Positions 37,159 to 49,145 of a stretch of DNA of 64,000 nt are shown here, one piece after another. How positions within the stretch are numbered: position 1 is the first letter of the stretch; every line of letters begins with the position of its first letter. The stretch covers positions 1,039,501-1,103,500 of the forward strand of contig NZ_CP144212.1 in the NCBI RefSeq assembly GCF_041378895.1. The letters run 5' to 3'. The position numbers and the translations under genes were made by a program. The notes under the pieces are model-generated. The model saw nothing but the letters and a program-made list of their open reading frames with translations, made no database searches and was not told where the DNA came from. Source of the DNA: Dechloromonas sp. ZY10. Lineage in GTDB: Bacteria; Pseudomonadota; Gammaproteobacteria; Burkholderiales; Rhodocyclaceae.

Positions 37159-38318
37159 CAACGGGATTTTTCTTCCTTGATCAGCCATTTTCCGCCGCTA
37201 CGGACGAAGATCATGACCTTGCTAGCCGAGGTGGAAATGCCGGGGGCCTTGTAATGCTGGCGCAGTTTGACAGTGGCCTGGTTGCCTTCAATGGTGATCT
37301 TCGGCGTATCGTAGCTGACCGAGATCTTGCCTCCCTTACCGGCGATCCGCTGCTCGCGTTCCTCTTCCCAGGCTTTGCGCGACATCCCTTTGGGGGTTTC
37401 GAAGTCGCTCGCGTAAGCGGCAAAGTAGGCCTTCATTTCCTTGCGCATCCAGGCGCCAGACCAGGCGGCCAGGGCCTTGTTGATGTCCTCGATTGCCGGG
37501 TCCGGCTTGCTGCCAGCGCTCTCGGCTGAGGGTTTGGCTGTCGTGCCGGTCGCGGTGGCCGGTGCCACGGCAGGCGTTGCCGGAGTCAGGCTGGGCTTGG
37601 CTGCAACGACCGGCGGTGGCGGTGGTGGAAGCGTGGCGGCGGGTGCCGGTGGGCTTGCGACGGCAGGCTTGGCGGCTGGCGTAGCGGAGGCTGTGCTGGC
37701 AGCCGGTGCGCTGCTGGGGGCAGCACTGGGTTTGACATTGCCGCGCCCGGAGGTGGTGATCAGGTCGCGGATCAGCGCCAGTTTGTTCTGCGTTGCAGAA
37801 TTTGCACTGTCAAGTTGCAGGGCCTTGTCATAGGCTTGGCTGGCCAGCTTGGCGTAAATGTCACCCAGATTTTCGTAGGCAATCGCGTACGACGGATGGG
37901 TGCGGATCGCCATTTCGAGTGCGGAGCGGGCCTTGTCGTACTGCTTCTGCTGGGCGTGGAGCACGGCCAGATTATTGTAGGGTTCCGGTAGTTCGGGGTA
38001 GTCCTCGGTCAGCTTGGTGAATACTGCAATCGCATCGCCGGCACGATTCATTTCCGTGTAAATCAGACCCTTGAGGAAGCGGCCTTGTGCATCTTTCGGG
38101 CGGCTGGCCAGATAGGCGTCGACTTTCTCCAGGGCTTGAGGGTACTGTCCCTGTTTGATCAGGCGCTGCACATCGGGGAGATTGTCGGCGAAGACGGGCG
38201 CAGTCATGCCAATCAGCAAGCCGGCAGCGGCGACGCGCAGCGTGCGCAACGACAGGAGGCGAGAGCTGCGACCGGAGTCGGAGCCGGGCTTGAGCGGGAA
38301 TTTCGAGGTCGGCGGCAT
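37158..38318 (-). CDS. Exported TPR protein with NTF2-like C-terminal domain
   Basis: This 386-residue protein has an N-terminal hydrophobic segment at about 28-44 (LRVAAAGLLIGMTAPVFA|D) after a long basic stretch, so it is exported or anchored. TPR repeats occupy about 50-165 (A-L-E-K-V-D-A-Y-L-A-S-R-P-K-D and following). A Pro/Ala-rich linker covers 170-265, and the C-terminal ~110 residues match the NTF2-like domain of the adjacent L,D-transpeptidase (A-A-W-S-G-A-W ... G-G-K-W-L-I-K-E-E). The start is an ATG at 38318 or a GTG at 38339; neither has a good ribosome site. Probably it acts with the transpeptidase at the cell wall (inference). Confidence 0.82.
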   Translation of the reverse strand: MPPTSKFPLKPGSDSGRSSRLLSLRTLRVAAAGLLIGMTAPVFADNLPDVQRLIKQGQYPQALEKVDAYLASRPKDAQGRFLKGLIYTEMNRAGDAIAVFTKLTEDYPELPEPYNNLAVLHAQQKQYDKARSALEMAIRTHPSYAIAYENLGDIYAKLASQAYDKALQLDSANSATQNKLALIRDLITTSGRGNVKPSAAPSSAPAASTASATPAAKPAVASPPAPAATLPPPPPPVVAAKPSLTPATPAVAPATATGTTAKPSAESAGSKPDPAIEDINKALAAWSGAWMRKEMKAYFAAYASDFETPKGMSRKAWEEEREQRIAGKGGKISVSYDTPKITIEGNQATVKLRQHYKAPGISTSASKVMIFVRSGGKWLIKEEKSR

Positions 38319-38326
38319 GCTATAAT
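38318..38326 (+). promoter_or_regulatory. Extended -10 promoter for cysS
   Basis: TGCTATAAT is a perfect extended -10 element on the plus strand, about 110 nt before the cysS ATG. There is no clear -35, as expected for extended -10 promoters. It overlaps the start codon of the divergent TPR gene, so the two transcription units may interfere. Confidence 0.6.
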
Positions 38327-38435
38327 CGGCAGGTTTCACAATCTTCCGATTCTATCAAAAACGCCGCTAAATCCATAGGTTCAGGCAGGCTTCGTTGCCT
38401 CCTGTGCCCGGAACTTTACGGCGGGAACCACCGGC

Positions 38436-39809
38436 ATGCTCAAGATTTTCAATTCCCTGAAGCGCGAAAAAGAGGCGTTTACTCCCATCGAACCGGGCAA
38501 GGTCCGGATGTACGTCTGCGGCATGACAGTCTACGACTATTGCCATCTTGGGCATGCGCGGGTGATGGTGGTGTTCGATATGGTCTACCGCTGGCTCAAG
38601 GCCTCCGGTTATGACGTGACCTATGTCCGCAACATTACCGATATCGACGACAAGATCATCAAGCGGGCCAACGAAAACGGCGAAACCATTCAGCAATTGA
38701 CGAATCGTTTCATCGCCTGCATGCACGAGGATGCAGATGCCCTGGGTGTGCTGCGTCCCGATCACGAGCCGCGCGCTACTGAGTATGTGCCGCAGATGCA
38801 GGAAATCATTCAGCGCCTGGAGGCTAACGGCCTGGCCTACCAGGCCGCCGATGGCGACGTGAATTACGCGGTGCGCAAGTTTCCCGGTTACGGCAAGCTG
38901 TCCGGCAAATCGCTGGACGACTTGCGTGCCGGCGAGCGGGTCGAGGTCGACTCGGCCAAGCAGGATCCGCTCGATTTTGTGCTGTGGAAGCATGCCAAGC
39001 CAGGCGAGCCGGCCTGGCCGTCGCGTTGGGGCGATGGGCGTCCGGGCTGGCATATTGAATGCTCGGCGATGAGTTCGAGCATTCTTGGTCAGCATTTCGA
39101 CATTCACGGCGGCGGCCAGGATTTGCAGTTTCCGCACCACGAGAACGAAATCGCCCAGTCCGAAGGCGCCAATTGCTGCACCTACGTCAATTATTGGATG
39201 CATAACGGCTTTGTCCGGGTGGACAACGAAAAAATGTCGAAGTCGCTCGGCAATTTCTTCACCATCCGCGAAGTACTGCAGCAGTACGATGCCGAAGTGG
39301 TACGTTTCTTCATCCTGCGGGCCCATTACCGCAGTCCGCTCAACTATTCCGACGCGCATCTCGACGATGCTCGGCGCAGTCTCGATACGCTGTACTTCAC
39401 GTTGCGTGACGTGCCGCCGGTGGCACAGGAGATCGACTGGGACCAACCCTATGCGGCCCGCTTTGCCGCCGCCTTGAACGAGGATTTCGATTCTCACGGC
39501 GCGGTGGCGGTGCTCTACGAACTGGCAGCCGAGGCCAATCGCCAGAAAAGCGGCGAGCTTTCAGGGTTGCTGAAGGCCTTGGCGGGCTTGATTGGTCTGC
39601 TTGAGCGCGATCCGCTGGCTTACTTGCGCGGCGCGGTGGGCGCTGCCGGCGGGCCGGATGAGGCCGAAATCGATCAACTGGTAGCCGACCGGGTTGCTGC
39701 CAAAAAGGCGCGCAACTTCGCCGAGGCTGACCGGATTCGCGATCAGCTCAAGTCGCTGGGGATTGTCCTCGACGACACCGCGCAGGGAACCAGCTGGCGG
39801 CGCGCTTGA
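38436..39809 (+). CDS. cysS: Cysteinyl-tRNA synthetase
   Basis: CysS charges tRNA-Cys with cysteine in the cytoplasm. It is a class I synthetase of 457 residues with the zinc-site Cys in [10 protein letters not shown], the HIGH-type motif [15 protein letters not shown], the F-P-H-H-E-N-E zinc/adenosine region and the KMSKS loop (E-K-M-S-K-S-L-G-N). The C-terminal anticodon-binding helices ([11 protein letters not shown]) are complete. It is a single-gene unit between an extended -10 promoter and a strong terminator. Confidence 0.98.
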   Translation: MLKIFNSLKREKEAFTPIEPGKVRMYVCGMTVYDYCHLGHARVMVVFDMVYRWLKASGYDVTYVRNITDIDDKIIKRANENGETIQQLTNRFIACMHEDADALGVLRPDHEPRATEYVPQMQEIIQRLEANGLAYQAADGDVNYAVRKFPGYGKLSGKSLDDLRAGERVEVDSAKQDPLDFVLWKHAKPGEPAWPSRWGDGRPGWHIECSAMSSSILGQHFDIHGGGQDLQFPHHENEIAQSEGANCCTYVNYWMHNGFVRVDNEKMSKSLGNFFTIREVLQQYDAEVVRFFILRAHYRSPLNYSDAHLDDARRSLDTLYFTLRDVPPVAQEIDWDQPYAARFAAALNEDFDSHGAVAVLYELAAEANRQKSGELSGLLKALAGLIGLLERDPLAYLRGAVGAAGGPDEAEIDQLVADRVAAKKARNFAEADRIRDQLKSLGIVLDDTAQGTSWRRA

Positions 39810-39833
39810 GTTATTGGCGGGTTCTCTGTCGCA

Positions 39834-39870
39834 AAACAACAACGGCCCTGAATCAGGGCCGTTGTTGTTT
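39834..39870. terminator. Bidirectional terminator between cysS and the LivK-like gene
   Basis: AAACAACAACGGCCCTG pairs perfectly over 17 bp with its complement across a three-base AAT loop. The right arm ends in GTTGTTGTTT on the plus strand, and the minus strand has the matching TTT end, so it can serve both convergent genes. Confidence 0.88.
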
Positions 39871-39949
39871 GTTCGCTGAAAAATGCCGATTTGTGGTGTT
39901 GACCGTGACCATCCCGCAAAAATGCGAGGTAACGTCGGGCGTGCTGTGG

Positions 39950-41089
39950 TCAGCGCAAGATTTTCCCGTCGGGGCCGACCACGGTCAGTTCGACGAAGCG
40001 CGAACCGGTTCGGTGTTTGCTGCCGTAATCGATACGGTAGCCACCGAGGTCAAAGTGGTTGAGGCTTTCCAGCGCGGTAATCAGCTTTTCCCGCGTCAGT
40101 TCCTTGCCGGCCCGCTTCAGGCCTTCCTGTAGCGTGCGGGTCATCAGATAAGCTTCCAGGCCATGGTAGGAGGCTTTGTCATCGCCGACGAGGCGGCGGT
40201 AGTCGCGTACGATCGGCAGCGTGTCGTTCCACAGATGCGGTACGACCTGCGCGATGACTACGCCGCGGGCATCCTTGCCCAGGTCGCCAATGAATTGTTC
40301 GGTGCCAATCGGCGAAAGGGTCACGAACATTGGGTATTGCCCGGTTTTTTTCATTGCCTGGATAAAACTGACGGCCGGTTTGTGTAGCGCAACCAGGATC
40401 ACAGCCTGGACGGATTCGCCGGCAATTTTGCTGACGGCAGCACTCAGATCCGGGTTCTGGCGGTCAATGGCTGCTGCTACCGTCAATTCCAACTGGTGTT
40501 GTTTGAGTGCCTGAGTGGCGCCGTCGAGTCCGGAACGGCCAAAATTGTCGTTGTGATAGAGCACGCCGATCCGTTTGAGGCCCAGTGAGACCAGTTGCCG
40601 GACGATGGCGCTGGTTTCATCGGCATAGCTGGCGCGGGTATTGAACAGATAGCGGGCATTGGGGTTGATGGTGAAGGCTTCGCGGAGCGGGTCGGCGCCG
40701 GAGATGGTGCCCACCAGCGGTACGCGGGCCGGACCGAAAGCCTGATTCATGGCATCGATGGTGGGGTTCGAGCCGTAGTAGCCGATCAGAGCAAAAACCT
40801 TTTGGTCATCGATCAGTCGGCGGGTATTGCTGACGGTACGACTGCTGTCATAAGCGTCATCGAGTGCCAGCAGTTGCAGCTTGCGGCCGTTGATGCCGCC
40901 TGCCTGGTTGATCTGTTCGAAGCCCGCTTGTATGGCATATTGCATCTGCTTCCCGTAGCCGGCAATCGGGCCGGAAAAGGGGGCTGACATCCCGATCAGG
41001 ATGTTTTTGTCGTCGATGCCCGGTTCGCCATGCGCCAGCAGTGAAAACATCATGGAGCCTGCGACCGCCAGCCATTTCAGAATGTCCAT
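39950..41089 (-). CDS. Orphan periplasmic binding protein (LivK-like, branched-chain amino acid type)
   Basis: This is a type I periplasmic binding protein of 379 residues with a signal peptide (LKWLAVAGSMMFSLLAHG|EP). Typical family segments are I-L-I-G-M-S-A-P-F-S-G-P, G-G-I-N-G-R-K-L-Q-L, A-L-I-G-Y-Y-G-S-N-P-T and R-I-G-V-L-Y-H-N-D-N-F-G. Such proteins bind leucine, other amino acids, amides or aromatic acids. No LivH/LivM/LivF/LivG genes are near, so it may serve a remote permease or a sensor. The ligand cannot be told from sequence. Confidence 0.88.
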   Translation of the reverse strand: MDILKWLAVAGSMMFSLLAHGEPGIDDKNILIGMSAPFSGPIAGYGKQMQYAIQAGFEQINQAGGINGRKLQLLALDDAYDSSRTVSNTRRLIDDQKVFALIGYYGSNPTIDAMNQAFGPARVPLVGTISGADPLREAFTINPNARYLFNTRASYADETSAIVRQLVSLGLKRIGVLYHNDNFGRSGLDGATQALKQHQLELTVAAAIDRQNPDLSAAVSKIAGESVQAVILVALHKPAVSFIQAMKKTGQYPMFVTLSPIGTEQFIGDLGKDARGVVIAQVVPHLWNDTLPIVRDYRRLVGDDKASYHGLEAYLMTRTLQEGLKRAGKELTREKLITALESLNHFDLGGYRIDYGSKHRTGSRFVELTVVGPDGKILR

Positions 41090-41204
41090 GAGCCTAGTGA
41101 GGGTGACGGGATAGTGCCTGCATTCTAACAGCCGCCAGAGAGAATCGTGCCACTACCTCTTACTTTGGTTATAGGTGCTGCGGTTGCTGGAAAACTGGCA
41201 GCAA

Positions 41205-41232
41205 GAAAAAAGCCCGCCATGATCGGCGGGCT
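41205..41232 (-). terminator. Intrinsic terminator after dnaJ
   Basis: Read on the minus strand, AGCCCGCC and GGCGGGCT form an 8-bp stem with a six-base loop, followed by TTTTTT. It lies 25 nt after the dnaJ stop and ends the grpE-dnaK-dnaJ unit. Confidence 0.88.
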
Positions 41233-41256
41233 GGCAGGACGGCGGCAGGATTCGCG

Positions 41257-42390
<1,134 letters not shown>

Positions 42391-42395
42391 TTTTT

Positions 42396-42524
42396 AGGAT
42401 CGAGGAATTAGTGGTTAGGATCGAGTGATCGGCAGGGTTATCAAGGGTCAGGAGGACTAAAACCGGGCCGGGGATTTTTCCCTGAACCCGGTTGCTCGCA
42501 GCTAAAAGCTCGATCCTCGATCCT
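42396..42524. repeat. Nested inverted repeats in the dnaK-dnaJ gap
   Basis: AGGATCGAG occurs at 42396-42404 and 42417-42425, and its reverse complement CTCGATCCT at 42509-42517 and 42516-42524. Between them AACCGGG (42461-42467) pairs with CCCGGTT (42487-42493), with an inner GGGA/TCCC stem. The whole 143-nt gap can therefore fold as a multi-branched structure. No T-run follows on the minus strand. A processing site or partial attenuator between dnaK and dnaJ is possible. Confidence 0.6.
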
Positions 42525-42533
42525 GACGGATCC

Positions 42534-44477
<1,944 letters not shown>

Positions 44478-44553
44478 GTTCTGTTCCTTGCTAGGTGAAT
44501 TGCTGATGTTCGTGAATTGGGGGCTGGCTTTCAGATTTCAAGCGCCCATTTCA

Positions 44554-44585
44554 GGCAATTTTCACGGTCGACCGTAAAAATTGCC
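44554..44585. repeat. Longest palindrome copy, grpE-dnaK gap
   Basis: The core ACGGTCGACCGT (44564-44575) lies inside a 32-bp near-perfect palindrome. Outer arms GGCAATTTT and AAAATTGCC match exactly; only one position pair (C44563/A44576) is mismatched. It starts 9 nt after the grpE stop on the minus strand. The flanks differ from the other copies yet pair with each other. A T-run lies only on the plus-strand side, which is the wrong orientation for a grpE terminator. Confidence 0.88.
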
Positions 44586-44594
44586 GTTTTTGTC

Positions 44595-45149
44595 TTACTT
44601 GCCCTTGGCCACCATGACCAAGGCCGGGCGCAGGGTGCGTTCGGCAATGGTGTACCCCTTTTGCAGGACGGTGACCACGGTGTTGGCCTCCTGCTCGGAG
44701 TCGACCATCCCGATGGCCTGGTGCTTGTGCGGATCGAATTTCTCGCCGACCGGGTTGACCTCGTTCAGGGCGTTCTTTTCGAAGGCGGAGACCAACTGCT
44801 TCAGCGTCAGCTCAACCCCTGACTTGAAGCTTTCGACGGTTTGTTCCTGTACGGCCAGTGCTGCTTCGAGGCTGTCCTTGACCGCCAGCAATTCACCGGC
44901 AAACTTTTCGACGGCAAACTTGTGGGCCTTGGCAATATCCTCCTGTGCGCGACGGCGGATGTTTTCCCCTTCGGCTTTGGCGCGCAGCCAGGCGTCGTAG
45001 TGCTCGGCCGCCTTCAGTTCGAGGGCTTGCAGTTGTTCCTGCATGCTGGGCAGGGTGTCGATGTGGGCGCCGTTCTCGGCAACCTCGGCGGCAGTGGCTT
45101 CGCCGGTGTTTTCGGGCAGGGCTTCCTGCGGGGTCTGTTGCTCGGACAT
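44595..45149 (-). CDS. grpE: Nucleotide exchange factor GrpE
   Basis: GrpE releases ADP from DnaK. The 184-residue protein has an acidic flexible N-terminus, a long coiled coil (about 35-95, with [12 protein letters not shown]) and the beta domain ([15 protein letters not shown]). I chose the ATG at 45149 (MSEQQTP) because GGAGA precedes it by seven bases; an in-frame start 39 nt earlier lies within the promoter region. It is the first gene of the heat-shock unit. Confidence 0.97.
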   Translation of the reverse strand: MSEQQTPQEALPENTGEATAAEVAENGAHIDTLPSMQEQLQALELKAAEHYDAWLRAKAEGENIRRRAQEDIAKAHKFAVEKFAGELLAVKDSLEAALAVQEQTVESFKSGVELTLKQLVSAFEKNALNEVNPVGEKFDPHKHQAIGMVDSEQEANTVVTVLQKGYTIAERTLRPALVMVAKGK

Positions 45150-45176
45150 CGGGTTTCTCCAATAAAACTTTTCCCC

Positions 45177-45204
45177 ATCTGGGGGCATTCAGCCAGCTTT
45201 CAAG
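45177..45204 (-). promoter_or_regulatory. Sigma-32-type heat-shock promoter of grpE-dnaK-dnaJ
   Basis: Read on the minus strand, CTTGAAA (-35) and CCCCAGAT (-10) are separated by 13 bases, matching the RpoH consensus CTTGAAA / CCCCATNT with one mismatch. The predicted start lies about 20 nt before the grpE ATG. No CIRCE (HrcA) operator was seen near it. Confidence 0.85.
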
Positions 45205-45230
45205 TCTGGCAGGAAAAAATAATCCGCAAT

Positions 45231-45256
45231 AAAAAAGGGCGCCCCTCGGACGCCCT
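45231..45256 (-). terminator. Intrinsic terminator after the chemoreceptor gene
   Basis: On the minus strand AGGGCGTCC and GGGCGCCCT form a 9-bp stem (one T-G pair) with a GAG loop, followed by TTTTTTATT. It lies 17 nt after the chemoreceptor stop and insulates it from the heat-shock promoter just beyond. Confidence 0.88.
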
Positions 45257-45273
45257 GGATGGCTTGCCGGCGT

Positions 45274-46893
45274 TCAGACCCGGAAGCGCCCGACCAGATT
45301 GCCTAGTCCGTCCGCCAGATTTTTCAGGTCGTGTGCGGCCTCAGCCGTTTGTTCGACCGACTGGTTGTTGTCCCGAGCCATGGCAGCAATCGACTCGATA
45401 CTGGATTCGACATCGCTGGCCACCCGACGCTGTTGTTCGGTGGCTGCGGCAATGGCGTCAAGGCCACGGCCAACTTCCAGCACCGAACCGTTGGTCGCCT
45501 GCAGAACGTCGGCGACACTGGCAACGGCTGTCTGACTGCTTTCCAGGTGCTCAAGGCCAGCATCGATGCTGCGCCGGACCGACACCGACTGGGCATTCAG
45601 GCTGGAAGTGATGGCGTCGATTTCACTGGCTGAACGCGATGATTTTTCGGCCAGCTTGCGGACTTCGTCGGCAACTACAGCAAAACCTCTTCCCTGCTCG
45701 CCGGCCCGAGCCGCTTCGATTGCCGCGTTGAGCGCGAGCAGATTGGTTTGCTCTGCAATATCCTTGACCTCACGGGTCATCTGGGTGATTGCGTCGGTGT
45801 TGCGGACAAAATTGTTGACCGATTCGGCCATCTCGGTGACCGCTTGAGCTACGACATTCATTTCCTGGCGCAGGGTTTCCAGATTACGGCCGCCTTCCTT
45901 GGCTCTTTCCAGGCTTTCCTGCGATTGGTGCTGGACGTGCTCGGCACTCTGGGCGATCGAGGCGATGCTGGTTACCAGTTGCTCGACGGCAGCAGCGGCG
46001 CCAATCGACTTTTCATTCTGCAGGTGCGAGCTGTTGGAAACCGCATCGGCGCTGTCAGAGAGCGAAGCAACTCGCGAAGAAACCTGTTGCGCCGAATCGC
46101 GAACCTGGCGTACGAGTTGATTGAAGTTCTCCATCATCTCGTTGAAGACGAAGGCGGACTGGCCGATTTCATCTTTCCCCTTGACTGGCAGTCGCCGGGT
46201 CAGATCGCCTTCGCCGCGTGCGATGTCGCGCAGGCCAATGCGCAATTCCTCGAGCGGGGCGGTAACGAAATGCCGGCTTAACCAATAAACGATCAGCAGC
46301 AACGCACCCAAGGCACCGAGGGCGGCGCCGGCAATCTTGAGGCGGAAGGAGGCAACTTCAGCTTCCACCGAGTCGAGCGAGACCTTCATGCTGACTACGC
46401 CGAGCACGGTGCCCTCAGGGACCTGATGGCACATGATGCAATCCTTGCCCAGATAGTTCTTGGCAGCCTTGGTTGGATTGATCACGCGCAGGAAGGTGCC
46501 GCCGCTGTCGCTTTCGACGGACAGGTGCGGTTTGCCGCTGTCCATCACCTGCTTTTCCAGATTGTCGAGCTCGCGCTTGCTTTTACTGTCAGGGCCGAAA
46601 AGCTTGCTAACGGCCTCGCCGCGGGCGACATGCAAATCCTTGATGATCGATAGCTGCTTGATCTGATCGAGGAAAACTTCCCGCTGGCCAACCGTACCGG
46701 TGATCATCATGCCGGTCAGGCCGGCCATCGTCATTTCGTGGATGCTCTGGGCAAAATCTTGCGCCTGCCTGATCGCCGTCTCCCGGTTGACCTGGGTGGT
46801 CCAGAGGATGGCTCCCACCCAGATGATTGCCAGGGTCAGCCAGATGGCTGCGGTAAGACGGACCCATATTTTCAGGTCGGCAAGGCGTGGCAT
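45274..46893 (-). CDS. Methyl-accepting chemotaxis protein with periplasmic c-type heme motif
   Basis: This 539-residue chemoreceptor has a first membrane helix at about 12-32, a periplasmic sensor domain at about 33-184, and a second helix at about 185-205. A HAMP domain follows (A-P-L-E-E-L onwards), then a long cytoplasmic signalling region with the hairpin tip [24 protein letters not shown]. The sensor domain contains CIMCH at residues 152-156, a CxxCH heme-c attachment motif, placed as in heme-based chemoreceptors and DUF3365-type sensors. If heme is attached, the protein would sense redox state, oxygen, NO or another heme ligand. No CheA/CheW genes are adjacent. The ATG follows AAAGGGAG and a calcium-binding-motif gene 25 nt upstream. 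Confidence 0.92.
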   Translation of the reverse strand: MPRLADLKIWVRLTAAIWLTLAIIWVGAILWTTQVNRETAIRQAQDFAQSIHEMTMAGLTGMMITGTVGQREVFLDQIKQLSIIKDLHVARGEAVSKLFGPDSKSKRELDNLEKQVMDSGKPHLSVESDSGGTFLRVINPTKAAKNYLGKDCIMCHQVPEGTVLGVVSMKVSLDSVEAEVASFRLKIAGAALGALGALLLIVYWLSRHFVTAPLEELRIGLRDIARGEGDLTRRLPVKGKDEIGQSAFVFNEMMENFNQLVRQVRDSAQQVSSRVASLSDSADAVSNSSHLQNEKSIGAAAAVEQLVTSIASIAQSAEHVQHQSQESLERAKEGGRNLETLRQEMNVVAQAVTEMAESVNNFVRNTDAITQMTREVKDIAEQTNLLALNAAIEAARAGEQGRGFAVVADEVRKLAEKSSRSASEIDAITSSLNAQSVSVRRSIDAGLEHLESSQTAVASVADVLQATNGSVLEVGRGLDAIAAATEQQRRVASDVESSIESIAAMARDNNQSVEQTAEAAHDLKNLADGLGNLVGRFRV

Positions 46894-46918
46894 TTTGCTC
46901 CCTTTCGGTTCGCCCCGG

Positions 46919-47974
46919 CTAAGCGGTCAGATCAATTTGCTGGATTGTGCCAGTATTGCCATTTTCCTGCAAAAAAATCCCGGTGCTGCGAACTGCGCCC
47001 AGCAGTTGGTTGTTGCGATCCTTGATTTCAAAGGGGCTACTGACCTGGCCGAGGTGGATGGCGCCAACCCCGACTGCGTCCAAAGTCTGGAGTGTTTTCT
47101 CTCCGTTTTCGCCCAGGCTCCAGATGCGCAAATGCCCGAAAGCGCTGTCGCCTTCGTCAATCCAGCCATTGCCGTCTTCATCGAGTTTGGCCAGTTCGGC
47201 AAAACCGTTGTCGGTTTCGGGTCCGAAGAGCTCTTTGCCGTTATTGACCTTTCCGTCATTGTTTCGGTCAAAGACCAGAAAGCCGCTGCCGGCCGCGACA
47301 AAATTGATGTTTTCGCTGTGGCCGTCGGCATTGAGATCGAAGGCAAAGCGCTGGTCGGTCAATTGGGCTGCGTTGCCATTGAAGTTCAGGACCAATGGAT
47401 CCTTGCGCCGGGGCTCTTGCCCAACCCGCAAGGTCTGGCTGCTTTCCTGATAAAACTCGCGCTGCATCGAGAGTTCAATCTTGAACGATATTTCCTGGCC
47501 GTCGGCGGTAAGTACTTTCCCCTCGGCAGCGAATTGTGTCGATTCGACCTCTCGGTAGGTTTCCCGGCGGGTTAGTTCGAAACCGGCCCGGCTACGCTCA
47601 AGGCTGGCTTCGATCGAGGCCTGCTGACTACGCGTACTGCTAATTTCGCTCTGCAGTTCGGCGCTGTCGAAAATCTCCACTTCGTGGCCGAGGAAGAATT
47701 CGACCACTGAGCGAATCAATTGTGTTTTGGGGTCTTTGGCGACCTTGTCCCGAATTTCGTCATCGATTTCACGTGCCTGTCCGCTGCCATCGGCTGCCGC
47801 CAATTCGCGGCCGGCAGATGAAATAAGGACATTGGCAGGAGTCTCGCCGTTGCCTTGGGGAGGTTGGGCAGCGGGACGCAGTCCTCCCCAAGTGCGTAAT
47901 GTTTCATGCACTTCGCGCTGTTTCCGCGCAGCGTGCGCCGAGTCCATTTGTACATTGCTGGCTGCAATTTTCAT
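46919..47974 (-). CDS. Protein of unknown function with EF-hand/RTX-type calcium motifs
   Basis: This 351-residue protein has no signal peptide, and I cannot name a function. The N-terminus is polar and mixed-charge (residues 1-60, [12 protein letters not shown]). A helical region follows at about 90-150. The C-terminal half carries three Asp-rich calcium-type loops: [18 protein letters not shown] followed by K-E-L-F-G, and D-E-D-G-N-G-W-I-D. The N-D-G ... E-L-F-G pattern is common in RTX adhesins and bacterial EF-hand proteins. It lies 25 nt upstream of the heme chemoreceptor on the same strand, so the two are probably co-transcribed. Similar stand-alone proteins are known from gammaproteobacteria but remain uncharacterised to my knowledge. 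Confidence 0.75.
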   Translation of the reverse strand: MKIAASNVQMDSAHAARKQREVHETLRTWGGLRPAAQPPQGNGETPANVLISSAGRELAAADGSGQAREIDDEIRDKVAKDPKTQLIRSVVEFFLGHEVEIFDSAELQSEISSTRSQQASIEASLERSRAGFELTRRETYREVESTQFAAEGKVLTADGQEISFKIELSMQREFYQESSQTLRVGQEPRRKDPLVLNFNGNAAQLTDQRFAFDLNADGHSENINFVAAGSGFLVFDRNNDGKVNNGKELFGPETDNGFAELAKLDEDGNGWIDEGDSAFGHLRIWSLGENGEKTLQTLDAVGVGAIHLGQVSSPFEIKDRNNQLLGAVRSTGIFLQENGNTGTIQQIDLTA

Positions 47975-48041
47975 CGCCGTTCTCCAAGGCAGGGGATGTC
48001 CGGGTTAACGGCGGGTATGGCCGGCAATTAAGTGTGCAGGA

Positions 48042-49145
48042 CTATTTATTTCTCCCCAGTGCACTAGCGCGGCGCGCAGAGTCAGCGAGTGCGGTCTGGT
48101 CGGGTTGTGCTTGCTCCAGCCAGCCCGCCAGTGCTTGTACGGTGATCGCATGCAGGGTATCGATCCAGTCCGGGCTTTCGTTGAGCGCGGGAATGTAGTG
48201 ATAGGCCTTGCCGCCGGCAGCAATGAAATCGTCGCGTCCTTCAAGTGCGATTTCTTCGAGTGTTTCCAGGCAGTCGGCGACAAATCCCGGGCAGATGACA
48301 TCGACCCGTTCGATTCCTTCTCTGGCCCAGGTTGCAAGGGTCGGTGCGGTGTAGGGTTGCAGCCATTCGGCTTTGCCAAAGCGCGACTGGAAGCAGACTT
48401 GGTATTGGCCTTGTTGCAAACCCAGTTGTTCAGCTACCAGTCGCCCGGTTTTCTGGCATTCGCAAAAATAAGGGTCGCCAAGGTCCAGGCTGCGCTTGGG
48501 CAAACCATGAAAACTGAGGAGCAATTTGTCGCGTGGGCCGAGTTGACCGTGGTTGTCCCAGTGTGCGCGAATGCTGTTTGCGAGCGCACTAATGTATCCG
48601 GGGTGGTCGTGAAAGTGCTTGATGAAACGTAGCTCGGGCTGGTTGCGGGTCTGCAGGAGCCAGCGGGCGGCCTCGTCCACCACGGTGGCGCCGGTGCTGG
48701 CGGCATATTGTGGATAGAGCGGCAGCAACAGGATGCGCTCGGCTCCCTGTGCCTTGAGGCGTGAGAGGGTGTCGGGAATGCTCGGGGTGCCGTAACGCAT
48801 TGCCCATTCGACCCTGACCGGGACGCTCCGCTGGGCGAATGACTTGGCCAGCAGTTGCGCTTGTCGCTCGGTGTGAACGCGTAGCGGCGAACCTTCGTTC
48901 ATCCAGATGCTGGCGTATTTGGCAGCGGATTTTTTCGGGCGGGTGTTGAGAATGATCCCGTTCAGGATGGGCCACCAGACCAGGCGCGGGATTTCGACGA
49001 CACGAGGATCGGAAAGAAACTGCTTGAGGTAGCGGCGCAATGATGGTGCATCAGGAGCGTCCGGGGTGCCCAGGTTGACCAGGACAACAGCCGTGTGACC
49101 GGCCGTGCCATGCTGGTACGGCGGTTCGGGGAGATAGCGGGGCAT
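48042..49145 (-). CDS. hemH: Ferrochelatase HemH
   Basis: HemH inserts ferrous iron into protoporphyrin IX, the last step of heme synthesis. The 367-residue protein has [10 protein letters not shown] near the start, the active-site region [10 protein letters not shown] and the C-terminal [15 protein letters not shown] segment. Its ATG overlaps the hrcA stop by one base. The hrcA-hemH pair is common in betaproteobacteria. No [2Fe-2S] C-terminal Cys set is evident. Confidence 0.97.
   Translation of the reverse strand: MPRYLPEPPYQHGTAGHTAVVLVNLGTPDAPDAPSLRRYLKQFLSDPRVVEIPRLVWWPILNGIILNTRPKKSAAKYASIWMNEGSPLRVHTERQAQLLAKSFAQRSVPVRVEWAMRYGTPSIPDTLSRLKAQGAERILLLPLYPQYAASTGATVVDEAARWLLQTRNQPELRFIKHFHDHPGYISALANSIRAHWDNHGQLGPRDKLLLSFHGLPKRSLDLGDPYFCECQKTGRLVAEQLGLQQGQYQVCFQSRFGKAEWLQPYTAPTLATWAREGIERVDVICPGFVADCLETLEEIALEGRDDFIAAGGKAYHYIPALNESPDWIDTLHAITVQALAGWLEQAQPDQTALADSARRASALGRNK

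Noticed and set aside
45150-45273. CIRCE operator near grpE
   Set aside because: No TTAGCACTC-N9-GAGTGCTAA pattern was seen; the promoter is of the sigma-32 type.
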